Source: Streptacidiphilus jiangxiensis (GTDB lineage: Bacteria > Actinomycetota > Actinomycetes > Streptomycetales > Streptomycetaceae). From it: a DNA stretch of 64,000 bases. The position numbers were made by a program, and so were the translations under genes. Below the pieces are notes generated by a model. That model was not told where the DNA came from. It did not search any database and was given only the letters and a program-made list of their open reading frames with translations. The stretch lies in NCBI RefSeq assembly GCF_900109465.1, contig NZ_FOAZ01000004.1, forward strand, positions 1 through 64,000, written 5' to 3'. This document shows, piece by piece, positions 7,219 to 15,952 of the stretch (its first letter is position 1; every line of letters starts with the position of its first letter).

Positions 7219-9963
7219 TCAGCGCGCCTGGGGTGCCGGGGCGCCCAGGACCCGTAGGGCCAGGATCGCCATGTCGTCGGAGGCGGGGTCGGCGGCGAAG
7301 CGTTCCACCGCGCGCAGGACGCGGGTGGCGACGGCGCCGGCGGTGAGGCCGGTGCAGGTGGTCAGGACGGAGGCGAGGCCGTCGTCGCCGAGCATGCGGG
7401 GTCCGTCGCGGCGTTCGGTGATGCCGTCGGTGACGCAGAGGAGGACGTCGCCGGGGTCGAGGACGAGGGTCTCCGTCTCGAGGTCGAGCTCGTCGAGGAC
7501 GCCCAGCAGCGGCTGCGGCGAGGCTGCGGGGGTGACGGTGCCGTCGGGGCGCAGGCGCAGCGGCAGGGGGTGGCCCGCGCAGACGGTGCGCAGTTCGACG
7601 GTGCCGTCCTCGCGCGGGGTCATCTCGCCGTAGAGGAGGGTGAGGAAGCGGCCGCGGTCGCCCTCGTCGAGGATGGCGGCGTTGAGACGCTGCAGCACTT
7701 CCGGCGCGGAGAGACCCTCGCGGGCGAGCAGCCGCAGCGAGTGGCGGGCCAGGCCGGTGACCGAGGCGGCCTCGGGGCCGGTGCCGCAGACGTCGCCGAT
7801 GGCGAAGCCGTAGGTGCCCTCGCGGATCGGGAAGATGTCGTAGAAGTCGCCGCCGACCTCGTTGCCCTCGCCGGCCGCGCGGTAGATGACCTCGACCTCG
7901 ACGCCGGGCACCCGCGGCACCGCAGGCGGCAGCAGACTGCGCTGCAACGCCCGTGAGGTGGCCGTGCGTTCGAAGTAGAGGCGGGCGTTGTCGAGGGCGA
8001 GCGCGGCCCGCCGCGACAGGTCCTCGGCCAGCTCCAGGATCTCGCGGCGGAACTTCTCCTCGGCGGGCTTGCCGAGCGTCAGCATGCCGATGACGCGGTT
8101 ACGGGCGACCAGCGGCAGCACCACGGTGTCGCCGCCGACGGTCGCGACGGTGGCCAGCGCGGTGCGCTGGGCCGCGGTCTCGCCCGCGCCCTGGGTGCGG
8201 GCGCGCAGGGTGGCACGCAGCGCGGCGTCCTGGGCGGCGTCGGTGGGCGCGGGCCACTCGCGCGCGCCGGGCGTGTTCAACGGCTCCGGGGGCGCGATGC
8301 GCTCCAGCAGGGCGCGCAGACCGTCGATCTGCTCCTCGTCCTCGTGCAGGACGTAGGCGAGCTCGGGGACGGAGGGGTCGACGCCCGTGTAGGTCGTGTA
8401 GACGGCGCACCAGGAAGCGAGCGTCGGCACGGTCATCTGTGCGACGAGCGCGAGGGTCTGGTCCCGCTCCAGCGTGCCGGCCAGCAGGTCGGAGGCCTCG
8501 ACGAGGAACGACAGTGAGCCGCGTCGCAACCGCTCCAGCTCCGTCAGCCGGGCGCTCTCGACGGCGAGAGCGATCCGGTCGGCGGCGAACTGCAGCCGCA
8601 GCGCGTCGTCGTTGCGGTACTGGCCCGGTGACTGCGCGGCGACGCCGAGGGAGCCGGTGAGGCGGCCCTCGACCTTGAGCGGCACCGTCACGACCGAACG
8701 CAGACCGGTGCCACCGAGCAGCGGCACCGCGCCGGGGGAGTCGGCGAGGTCGTCGTGGACGGTGGGCAGCCGGGCGGAGTCGTAGCGGCCGACGCCGGAC
8801 TCCACGGGCACCCGGGCGAAGCGCTGTCGGCCGGACGGCAGTCCGCAGCTGGCGCGGACCTCCAACTCGGTCTCGTCGTCGGTGGCGAGCAGCAGGTAGG
8901 CGGCGTCGCCGTCGAGCAGGTCGCGGGCGCGCTCGACGGTGCGCTGGAGCAGGCCGTCGAGGTCGTCGGGCGCCTGGCCGCCGGTGAGCGGGCCGAGGAA
9001 GGCGTCGAGGGCGGGGCCGTCGGCACGGGTGCCACCCTCCGCGCCACCCCCCTTGGCGGCGCGCGAAGGGGTCTGCAGCACCGCGCGCTCCTCCTCGCGC
9101 ACGAGCAGGCAGACGGTGGAGGGGTTGCCATGGGTGTCACGCACGCGCAGGTGCGCGCCGTAGACGCCGAGCAGGCGGCCGTCGCCGCGCCGCATCGCGT
9201 AGCTGCCCTCCCAGCGCGACAGCCGCAGCGCCTCGTCGACGCCGAGACTGGTGCCGGGCGTCTGCGGCCACGCGGCCAGCTCCGCGAAGGGGCGGCCGAC
9301 GGCCTTGACGGCGGGGTGCTGGAAGAGCAGCTCGGCGTCCTGGTTCCAGGCGGAGACCAGGCCTTCGCCGTCCACCTGCACGACGGCGACGTGGACCTGC
9401 TCCTCGGCCTCGGGCAGCTGCGCGTCGGGGGTGACCGGGCCGGCGGCGCGGGTGCCGGTGGGGCGTGCGGGCAGGTCGAGGGTGAACCAGACGCGCTTGT
9501 CGGTGGCGGTGTAGTCGACGCCCCAGCGCGAGGCGAGCGCCGCGCACAGCAGCAGGCCGCGGCCGCCCTCGCGCTCCAACTCGGCGGTGGGGGCCGGGCC
9601 CTCGTCGGCGCCGGGGTAGATGGGCAGGGCGCGGCGCGGGTAGCGGTCGCCGACCTCGATGCGAACCTGCTCGCCCTGGCGCAGCAGTTCGACCAGGGCG
9701 GCGGTGCCCGCGTGCACGACCGCGTTCGTCACCAGTTCGCTGACCAGGACGACGGCGTCGTCGACGACCTCGCCGAAGCCCCAGCCCTGGAGCGTGTCGC
9801 GGACGAAGGCGCGTGCGCCGGCGACGGAGCGGCCGACGGGTTCGAACGTGGCGGCGGCCCGCGCGGTGGCCTCACCCACGAGCGCCTCCTCCTTCATCTG
9901 GGCTGCCGGGTCACTGGGACAAACACCGACCCACGCCGCCAGGTTACTGATCCGCGGTACCAC
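7219..9963 (-). CDS. osaC: OsaC-like multidomain regulator: RsbW-type kinase, PAS, GAF, PP2C phosphatase
   Basis: A 914-residue cytoplasmic protein. In order: an RsbW-like ATPase/anti-sigma kinase domain (about 30-165, with SELVTNAVVHAG and GGRGLLLC), a PAS domain (about 190-290), two GAF domains (about 330-475 and 490-650) and a SpoIIE/PP2C phosphatase (about 680-905, GGDFYDIF, GDVCGTGPEAA, SDDMAILAL). Next to osaA and osaB this is the arrangement of S. coelicolor OsaC, which returns sigma-B activity to base level after osmotic stress. The long start (GTG 9963) is shown; ATG 9897 is a reasonable alternative because the first 22 residues look non-conserved and neither start has a strong ribosome site. 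A sigma-B-like promoter is visible upstream. Confidence 0.9.
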   Translation of the reverse strand: MVPRISNLAAWVGVCPSDPAAQMKEEALVGEATARAAATFEPVGRSVAGARAFVRDTLQGWGFGEVVDDAVVLVSELVTNAVVHAGTAALVELLRQGEQVRIEVGDRYPRRALPIYPGADEGPAPTAELEREGGRGLLLCAALASRWGVDYTATDKRVWFTLDLPARPTGTRAAGPVTPDAQLPEAEEQVHVAVVQVDGEGLVSAWNQDAELLFQHPAVKAVGRPFAELAAWPQTPGTSLGVDEALRLSRWEGSYAMRRGDGRLLGVYGAHLRVRDTHGNPSTVCLLVREEERAVLQTPSRAAKGGGAEGGTRADGPALDAFLGPLTGGQAPDDLDGLLQRTVERARDLLDGDAAYLLLATDDETELEVRASCGLPSGRQRFARVPVESGVGRYDSARLPTVHDDLADSPGAVPLLGGTGLRSVVTVPLKVEGRLTGSLGVAAQSPGQYRNDDALRLQFAADRIALAVESARLTELERLRRGSLSFLVEASDLLAGTLERDQTLALVAQMTVPTLASWCAVYTTYTGVDPSVPELAYVLHEDEEQIDGLRALLERIAPPEPLNTPGAREWPAPTDAAQDAALRATLRARTQGAGETAAQRTALATVATVGGDTVVLPLVARNRVIGMLTLGKPAEEKFRREILELAEDLSRRAALALDNARLYFERTATSRALQRSLLPPAVPRVPGVEVEVIYRAAGEGNEVGGDFYDIFPIREGTYGFAIGDVCGTGPEAASVTGLARHSLRLLAREGLSAPEVLQRLNAAILDEGDRGRFLTLLYGEMTPREDGTVELRTVCAGHPLPLRLRPDGTVTPAASPQPLLGVLDELDLETETLVLDPGDVLLCVTDGITERRDGPRMLGDDGLASVLTTCTGLTAGAVATRVLRAVERFAADPASDDMAILALRVLGAPAPQAR

Positions 9964-10048
9964 TTGGGGAGCTAAGCCGGTACGTTCGGTGACTCGATCT
10001 GCACCTGACAGGCAGGGTCGGACCAGGTGACGCGGTTCAGCGGAGCCG

Positions 10049-10075
10049 ATACCCGTCCACGGCCCTCCCTCAACC
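10049..10075 (-). promoter_or_regulatory. Sigma-B-like promoter candidate for osaC
   Basis: On the minus strand GGTT (10072-10075) is followed after 17 bp by GGGTAT (10049-10054), close to the Streptomyces sigma-B consensus GnnT-N14-16-GGGTAY; the spacer is 1 bp longer than usual. It would start transcription about 75-140 nt before osaC and fit feedback of sigma-B on its own regulator. Confidence 0.4.
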
Positions 10076-10144
10076 CGTCGCGGTCGTTAGATTGTGTGGA
10101 AGCGTCCCACGCGCGGCAATCAACGCAACTCTGGAGGCACGCCG

Positions 10145-13100
10145 GTGGATTCGAGCAGGGCGACGGCGGTCGTGGCGAAGCCCGGCGGCACGCGGCCACC
10201 GCGCCGCAGCGGCCCCGGCGCGGACGCGGCCGATCTGCGCAAGCTGCTGACCGCGCTGACGGCCATGCGCGACGGCAACTTCCGCAAGCGGCTGACCGTG
10301 CCCGGGGACTCGGTGATCGCGGAGATCGCCGCGGTCTTCAACCAGGTCGCCGAGCGCAACCAGCACCTGACCGGGGAGTTGGCCCGGGTGCGGCGCGCGG
10401 TGGGGCGTGAGGGCCGGCTCGGCGAGCGGCTGGAGGTGGGCTCCTGCGAGGGCGCCTGGGCGACGGCCATCGACAACTCCAACGCGTTGATCGACGACCT
10501 GGCCCGACCGATGGCCGAGGTCGGCCGGGTGCTCGGCTCGATCGCCGAGGGCGACCTGCAGCAGCGGATGGAGCTGCGCGCGCTCGGCCCGGACGGCGGT
10601 TCGCACCCGCTGCGCGGCGAGTTCCTCAAGGTCGGCCGGACCGTCAACGGCTTGGTCGAGCAGCTCTCGGAGTTCACCGACGAGGTGACCCGGCTCGCCG
10701 TCGAGGTCGGCACCGAGGGCAAGCTGGGGGGCCAGGCGCGGGTGCGCGGCATGTCGGGCTCCTGGAAGGACCTGACCGACTCGGTCAACATGATGGCCAG
10801 CCGGCTGACCGCGCAGGTGCGCGACATCGCGCTGGTCACCACGGCCGTCGCCAAGGGTGACCTGTCGCGCAAGGTCACCGCGCAGGTCGCGGGCGAGATG
10901 CTGGAGTTGAAGAACACCGTCAACACGATGGTGGACCAGCTCTCCGGCTTCGCCTCCGAAGTCACGCGCGTGGCGCGCGAGGTGGGCACCGAGGGCAAGC
11001 TCGGCGGCCAGGCGCAGGTGCCGGGCGTGGCCGGCACCTGGAAGGACCTGACCGACAACGTCAACCTGATGGCGGTCAACCTCACCGACCAGGTGCGCAG
11101 CATCGCCCAGGTGACCACCGCCGTGGCGCGCGGCGACCTGTCCCAGACCATCGAGGTCGACGCCCGCGGCGAGATCCTCGAACTGAAGAACACCATCAAC
11201 GCGATGATCGGCCAACTCTCGGCGTTCGCCGACGAGGTGACGCGCGTCGCGCGCGAGGTCGGCACCGAGGGCATCCTCGGCGGCCAGGCGATGGTGCCCG
11301 GTGCCGCGGGCGTGTGGCGCGGCCTGACCGACAACGTCAATCTGATGGCGTCGAACCTCACCTTCCAGGTGCGCAACATCGCGACCGTCGCCACGGCGGT
11401 CGCGCGCGGTGACCTCACCCAGCGGATCACGGTCGACGCCCGCGGCGAGATCCTGCAGCTGAAGACGGTCCTGAACACGATGGTCGACCAGCTCTCCGCT
11501 TTCGCGGACGAGGTGACGCGGGTCGCCACGGACGTGGGCACCGAGGGGCGTCTGGGCGGTCAGGCGCGGGTGCCGGGGGTCTCCGGCACCTGGAAGGACC
11601 TGACCAACTCGGTCAACCTGATGGCCAACAACCTGACCAACCAGGTCCGCAACATCGCCGAGGTCACCACGGCGGTGGCGCGCGGCGACCTGTCCAAGAA
11701 GATCACCGTCGACGCGCGCGGCGAGATCCTGGAGCTGGTCACCACCGTCAACACCATGGTCGACCAGCTGTCCGTCTTCGCCGACGAGGTGACCCGGGTG
11801 GCCCGCCAGGTGGGCACCGAGGGCATCCTCGGCGGCCAGGCGCGGGTCAAGGGCGTCGAGGGCATCTGGCGCGACCTGGCCGAGAACGTCAACGGCATGG
11901 CGTCCAACCTCACCTTCCAGGTGCGCAACATCGCCCAGGTCGCGACGGCGGTGGCCGGCGGCGACCTGTCGAAGAAGATCACCATCGACGCGCAGGGCGA
12001 GGTCGCCGCACTGGCGGACACCCTCAACACGATGGTCGACCAGCTCTCCGGCTTCGCCGACGAGGTGACCCGCGTGGCCCGCGAGGTGGGCACCGAAGGC
12101 ATCCTGGGCGGGCAGGCGCGGGTGCCGGGCGTGGCCGGCATCTGGAAGGACCTGACCGACAACGTCAACCTCATGGCCGACAACCTGTCCGGCCAGGTCC
12201 GCAACATCGCCCAGGTCACCACGGCCGTCGCCAAGGGCGACCTGACCCGCAAGATCGACGTCGACGCCCGCGGCGAGATCCTGGAGCTGAAGACCACCAT
12301 CAACACCATGGTCGACCAGCTCTCCGCCTTCGCCGACGAGGTCACCCGCGTCGCCCGCGAGGTCGGCACCGACGGCCGCCTGGGCGGCCAGGCCCGCGTC
12401 CCCGGCGTCGCCGGCACCTGGCAGGACCTGACCGAGTCCGTCAACGAGCTGGCGGGCAACCTGACCCGCCAGGTGCGCGCCATCGCCCAGGTCGCCACCG
12501 CGGTGACCCGTGGCGACCTGAGCCTGCGGATCGACGTGGACGCGGCCGGTGAGCTCGACGAGCTCAAGGACAACATCAACCAGATGATCGCCAACCTGCG
12601 CGAGACCACCCGGACCAACCAGGAGCAGGACTGGCTGAAGACCAACCTGGCCCGGATCTCCGGCCTGATGCAGGGCCGCCGGGATCTGGAGGCGGTCAGC
12701 TCGCTGATCATGAGCGAGCTGACCCCGGTGGTCTCCGCCCAGCACGGCGCCTTCTTCCTGGCCATGCCGGCGCTGCGCAACGAGATGACGGTGGACGCGG
12801 GCGAGGAGGCGATCGAGCACGACACGGTGCTGCGGCTGATCGGCTCCTACGGCTACCAGCGCCGGGCCATGCCGACCTCGTTCCACCTGGGGGAGGGGCT
12901 GGTCGGGCAGGCGGCGATCGAGAAGAAGCCGATCCTGCTCAAGGACGCCCCGCCCGGATACCTGAAGATCGCCTCCGGGCTCGGCGAGGCCGCGCCGGTC
13001 AACGTGATCGTGATGCCGGTGCTGTTCGAGGGCCGGCTGCTGGGCGTGATCGAGCTGGCCTCGTTCAACCCGTTCACCAAGATCAGCATGGACTTCCTGG

Positions 13101-14812
13101 ACCAGATCGCCGAGATGATCGGCGTCACCGTCAACACCATCGCGGTCAACACCAAGACCGAGGGCCTGCTGCTGGAGTCCCAGCGCCTCACGGCCGAACT
13201 GTCGATGCGGTCGGCGGAGTTGGAGGCCCGGCAGGAGGAGCTGCAGCGCTCCAACGCCGAGCTGGAGGAGAAGGCCGAGCAGCTCGCGGTGCAGAACCGC
13301 GACATCGAGATCAAGAACTCCGAGATGGAGGAGGCCCGGCAGGTGCTGGAGGAGCGCGCCGAGCAGCTCGCCCTCTCCACCCGCTACAAGTCCGAGTTCC
13401 TCGCCAACATGTCGCACGAGCTGCGCACCCCGCTCAACTCGCTGCTGATCCTGGCCAAGCTGCTCTCCGACAACGCCGACGGCAACCTCAGCCCCAAGCA
13501 GGTGGAGTTCGCCGAGACCATCCACGGCGCCGGCTCCGACCTGCTCCAGCTGATCAACGACATCCTGGACCTGTCCAAGGTCGAGGCGGGCAAGATGGAC
13601 ATCCGTCCGGCCCGGATCGCGCTGGTGCAGCTGGTCGACTACGTCGAGGCGGGCTTCCGGCCGCTGACGGCGGACAAGGGCCTGGACTTCGCCGTCCGGG
13701 TCTCGCCGGAGCTGCCGGTCACCCTGCACACCGACGAGCAGCGGCTCCAGCAGGTGCTGCGCAACCTGCTCTCCAACGCGGTCAAGTTCACCGACTCCGG
13801 CGCCGTCGAGCTGCTGATCCAGCCCGCGGGCGGCCCCGGCGGCGAGCACCCGGTGCCGCAGGCGATCCGCGAGCAGCTGCTGGAGTCCGGCGCGATCGCC
13901 GACCCGGAGGAGCCGCTGATCGCCTTCTCGGTCACCGACACCGGCATCGGCGTGCCGCAGAACAAGCTGGGGGAGATCTTCGAGGCGTTCAAGCAGGCCG
14001 ACGGCACCACCAGCCGCAAGTACGCCGGCACCGGCCTCGGGCTCTCCATCTCCCGTGAGATCGCCCGGCTGCTCGGCGGCGAGATCAACGCCGAGAGCGA
14101 GATCGACCGGGGCTCCACCTTCACCCTCTACCTGCCGTTGCGCGAGGCCGCCGAGAACGAGGCCGTCGCTGCCGACGGCCACGGTCAGGCCGGGGTGAGC
14201 CCGGCGGAGCTGTGGGCCCAGGAGGTCATCGAGGCGGCCCACGAGCGCCGTCGCGCACCTTCCGTCCAGACCGGCGGCTCCCACGCGGGCTCCGCCGACC
14301 GGTTCGTCGCTCCGGCCCAGGTCGCCGCGCCCGCGCCGGAGCCGACCTCCCTGGCCCGTCCGGAGGAGATCGAAGCCGGGGAGCAGGAGGGGGCGCGCGA
14401 GGGGACATTCGCGCCGTTCTCCGGCCGGTTCAGTGGCGAGAAGGTGCTCATCGTCGACGACGACATCCGCAACGTCTTCGCGCTCACGAGCGTGCTGGAG
14501 ACGTACGGGCTCTCGGTGCTGTACGCGGAGAACGGGCGCGAGGGCATCGAGGTGCTGGAGCAGCACGAGGACGTCGCGCTGGTGCTGATGGACATCATGA
14601 TGCCGGAGATGGACGGCTACGCCACGACCGAGGCGATCCGCTCCATGCCGCAGTTCGCGGGTCTGCCGATCATCGCGCTGACGGCCAAGGCGATGAAGGG
14701 CGACCGGGAGAAGAGCCTGGCCGCCGGGGCGTCCGACCACGTCACCAAGCCGGTCGACACCGACCACCTGCTGGGGGTGATGGAGCACTGGCTGCGGGCC
14801 AGGCGGCCCTGA
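10145..14812 (+). CDS. osaA: OsaA hybrid histidine kinase with poly-HAMP array, GAF and receiver domains
   Basis: A 1555-residue soluble hybrid kinase. After an Arg/Pro-rich start and two more divergent HAMP-like units come seven 92-residue HAMP repeats (residues about 180-823), a GAF domain (about 835-1000), a coiled coil (about 1015-1080), a HisKA domain with the phosphorylated histidine in [11 protein letters not shown] (His1091), an HATPase domain (about 1190-1330 with the GTGLGLSIS box), a Pro/Ala linker and a C-terminal receiver with Asp1483 in [11 protein letters not shown]. No membrane helix is visible, so the input is intracellular. The GTG at 10145 has GGAGG 7 nt upstream, which rules out an in-frame start 17 codons earlier. 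Known role in S. coelicolor: osmoadaptation, with OsaB. Divergent from osaC. Confidence 0.92.
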   Translation: MDSSRATAVVAKPGGTRPPRRSGPGADAADLRKLLTALTAMRDGNFRKRLTVPGDSVIAEIAAVFNQVAERNQHLTGELARVRRAVGREGRLGERLEVGSCEGAWATAIDNSNALIDDLARPMAEVGRVLGSIAEGDLQQRMELRALGPDGGSHPLRGEFLKVGRTVNGLVEQLSEFTDEVTRLAVEVGTEGKLGGQARVRGMSGSWKDLTDSVNMMASRLTAQVRDIALVTTAVAKGDLSRKVTAQVAGEMLELKNTVNTMVDQLSGFASEVTRVAREVGTEGKLGGQAQVPGVAGTWKDLTDNVNLMAVNLTDQVRSIAQVTTAVARGDLSQTIEVDARGEILELKNTINAMIGQLSAFADEVTRVAREVGTEGILGGQAMVPGAAGVWRGLTDNVNLMASNLTFQVRNIATVATAVARGDLTQRITVDARGEILQLKTVLNTMVDQLSAFADEVTRVATDVGTEGRLGGQARVPGVSGTWKDLTNSVNLMANNLTNQVRNIAEVTTAVARGDLSKKITVDARGEILELVTTVNTMVDQLSVFADEVTRVARQVGTEGILGGQARVKGVEGIWRDLAENVNGMASNLTFQVRNIAQVATAVAGGDLSKKITIDAQGEVAALADTLNTMVDQLSGFADEVTRVAREVGTEGILGGQARVPGVAGIWKDLTDNVNLMADNLSGQVRNIAQVTTAVAKGDLTRKIDVDARGEILELKTTINTMVDQLSAFADEVTRVAREVGTDGRLGGQARVPGVAGTWQDLTESVNELAGNLTRQVRAIAQVATAVTRGDLSLRIDVDAAGELDELKDNINQMIANLRETTRTNQEQDWLKTNLARISGLMQGRRDLEAVSSLIMSELTPVVSAQHGAFFLAMPALRNEMTVDAGEEAIEHDTVLRLIGSYGYQRRAMPTSFHLGEGLVGQAAIEKKPILLKDAPPGYLKIASGLGEAAPVNVIVMPVLFEGRLLGVIELASFNPFTKISMDFLDQIAEMIGVTVNTIAVNTKTEGLLLESQRLTAELSMRSAELEARQEELQRSNAELEEKAEQLAVQNRDIEIKNSEMEEARQVLEERAEQLALSTRYKSEFLANMSHELRTPLNSLLILAKLLSDNADGNLSPKQVEFAETIHGAGSDLLQLINDILDLSKVEAGKMDIRPARIALVQLVDYVEAGFRPLTADKGLDFAVRVSPELPVTLHTDEQRLQQVLRNLLSNAVKFTDSGAVELLIQPAGGPGGEHPVPQAIREQLLESGAIADPEEPLIAFSVTDTGIGVPQNKLGEIFEAFKQADGTTSRKYAGTGLGLSISREIARLLGGEINAESEIDRGSTFTLYLPLREAAENEAVAADGHGQAGVSPAELWAQEVIEAAHERRRAPSVQTGGSHAGSADRFVAPAQVAAPAPEPTSLARPEEIEAGEQEGAREGTFAPFSGRFSGEKVLIVDDDIRNVFALTSVLETYGLSVLYAENGREGIEVLEQHEDVALVLMDIMMPEMDGYATTEAIRSMPQFAGLPIIALTAKAMKGDREKSLAAGASDHVTKPVDTDHLLGVMEHWLRARRP
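10682..12613 (+). repeat. Seven tandem 276-bp in-frame repeats encoding HAMP units
   Basis: Units begin at 10682, 10958, 11234, 11510, 11786, 12062 and 12338 with exactly 276-bp spacing and no indels. Each starts with EVTR and contains GTEG-LGGQA, KDLTD-VN and [15 protein letters not shown]. Units 2, 6 and 7 share long stretches of identical DNA, so recombination between units could change repeat number. Confidence 0.95.
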
Positions 14813-14974
14813 GGGCCGATCGTCCAGGCGTGCACGGGACCGGGGCATATGCGTCGCACACCGTGCGCGGGACGGTTGGCGGGGGTGGACGAGAGGGCAT
14901 CTGACCGGAGCCTGATCTCCCGTGATCCCCCAACGGTCCGTCAGTACCGAGTTGTCCCCACTCGTCAGGGTGGT

Positions 14975-14999
14975 GGCTCGGTGGCACAGGAACGGGATA
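14975..14999 (+). promoter_or_regulatory. Weak sigma-B-like promoter candidate for osaB
   Basis: GGCT (14975-14978) and GGGATA (14994-14999) are separated by 15 bp, which resembles GnnT-N14-16-GGGTAY with one important mismatch in the -10. It sits about 80 nt before osaB in a 271-bp gap after osaA. Sigma-B control of osaB is known in S. coelicolor; this exact site is a guess. Confidence 0.28.
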
Positions 15000-15083
15000 A
15001 GGTCACTCGGCGTTGCCAACGGTGCTGGGACGGTGACCGGAGGCGGGCAGTTCACCGGGTGCGGGCAGTGAGGTGCGGCTAGC

Positions 15084-15842
15084 ATGACCGTCGGCAGGAC
15101 AGTGGTGGACACACGGGTGACGTACGAATCCGACACGTACCGCGGCGCGGCCGCGCCCGCGGTGGGGGCGGCGCGAGGAGGGCAGGCCAAGGTGCAGAAG
15201 GCCAAGATCCTCCTGGTCGACGACCGGGCGGAGAACCTGCTCGCGCTGGAGGCGATCCTCTCCGCGCTCGACCAGACCCTGGTCCGGGCCGGCTCCGGCG
15301 AGGAGGCGCTCAAGGCGCTGCTCAACGACGACTTCGCGGTCATCCTGCTCGACGTGCAGATGCCCGGCATGGACGGCTTCGAGACCGCCGCCCACATCAA
15401 GCGCCGCGAGCGCACCCGTGACATCCCGATCATCTTCCTGACGGCGATCAACCACGGCCCGCACCACACCTTCCGCGGTTACGCGGCCGGCGCGGTGGAC
15501 TACATCTCCAAGCCCTTCGACCCGTGGGTGCTGCGAGCCAAGGTCTCCGTCTTCGTCGAGCTCTACATGAAGAACTGCCAGCTCAAGGAGCAGGCCGCGC
15601 TGCTGCGTCTGCAGCTGGAGGCCGGTCAGGGCCCCGGCGCCGGGCTGCTGTCGGAGCTCTCGGCCCGGCTCGCCGCCGTCGAGGAGCAGGCCGAGGCGCT
15701 CACCAAGCAGCTCGCCGAGGGCACCGACCAGGCCGCCGTCGCCACCGCCACGCACCTGGAGCGCCGCCTCGCCGGTCTGCGCCGCGCCATCGACGCCCTC
15801 GAGCCCGGCAACCCGAACCGGAACGGCACGACGGACGCCTGA
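15084..15842 (+). CDS. osaB: OsaB response regulator (receiver plus coiled coil)
   Basis: A 252-residue protein with a receiver domain (about residues 40-160: KILLVDD, phosphoacceptor Asp90 in [13 protein letters not shown], the conserved Thr in IFLTA, Lys in YISKPF) followed by a Leu/Ala/Glu-rich coiled coil (about 165-240) and no DNA-binding domain. It is the cognate partner of the upstream hybrid kinase OsaA in osmoadaptation. The ATG at 15084 has little ribosome-site support; an in-frame GTG at 15192, with GAGGAGG about 9 nt upstream and just before KAKILLVDD, would give a 216-residue protein and may be the true start. The 110 bp after it lead to ftsK. Confidence 0.9.
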   Translation: MTVGRTVVDTRVTYESDTYRGAAAPAVGAARGGQAKVQKAKILLVDDRAENLLALEAILSALDQTLVRAGSGEEALKALLNDDFAVILLDVQMPGMDGFETAAHIKRRERTRDIPIIFLTAINHGPHHTFRGYAAGAVDYISKPFDPWVLRAKVSVFVELYMKNCQLKEQAALLRLQLEAGQGPGAGLLSELSARLAAVEEQAEALTKQLAEGTDQAAVATATHLERRLAGLRRAIDALEPGNPNRNGTTDA

Positions 15843-15952
15843 CGGCGTGTCGCGCTTGACGGGCGGCCCTTTCCCGCCCGTGCCGCGACACGACCGGAGC
15901 AACCTCGTGCAGCACGTGTTGCGCCCCTGCCCACGCTAGTAATCTGAACGCC

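Noticed and set aside
10682-12613. Regular 276-bp spacing considered as a CRISPR-like or satellite array
   Set aside because: Units are in frame, without spacers, and encode HAMP domains.
10070-15469. 1799-codon open frame on the minus strand opposite osaA
   Set aside because: It is the antisense reading of the repeated, high-GC osaA gene; its composition (Asp/Gly/Val/Arg) and repeats mirror the plus-strand units, and osaA has all the domains.
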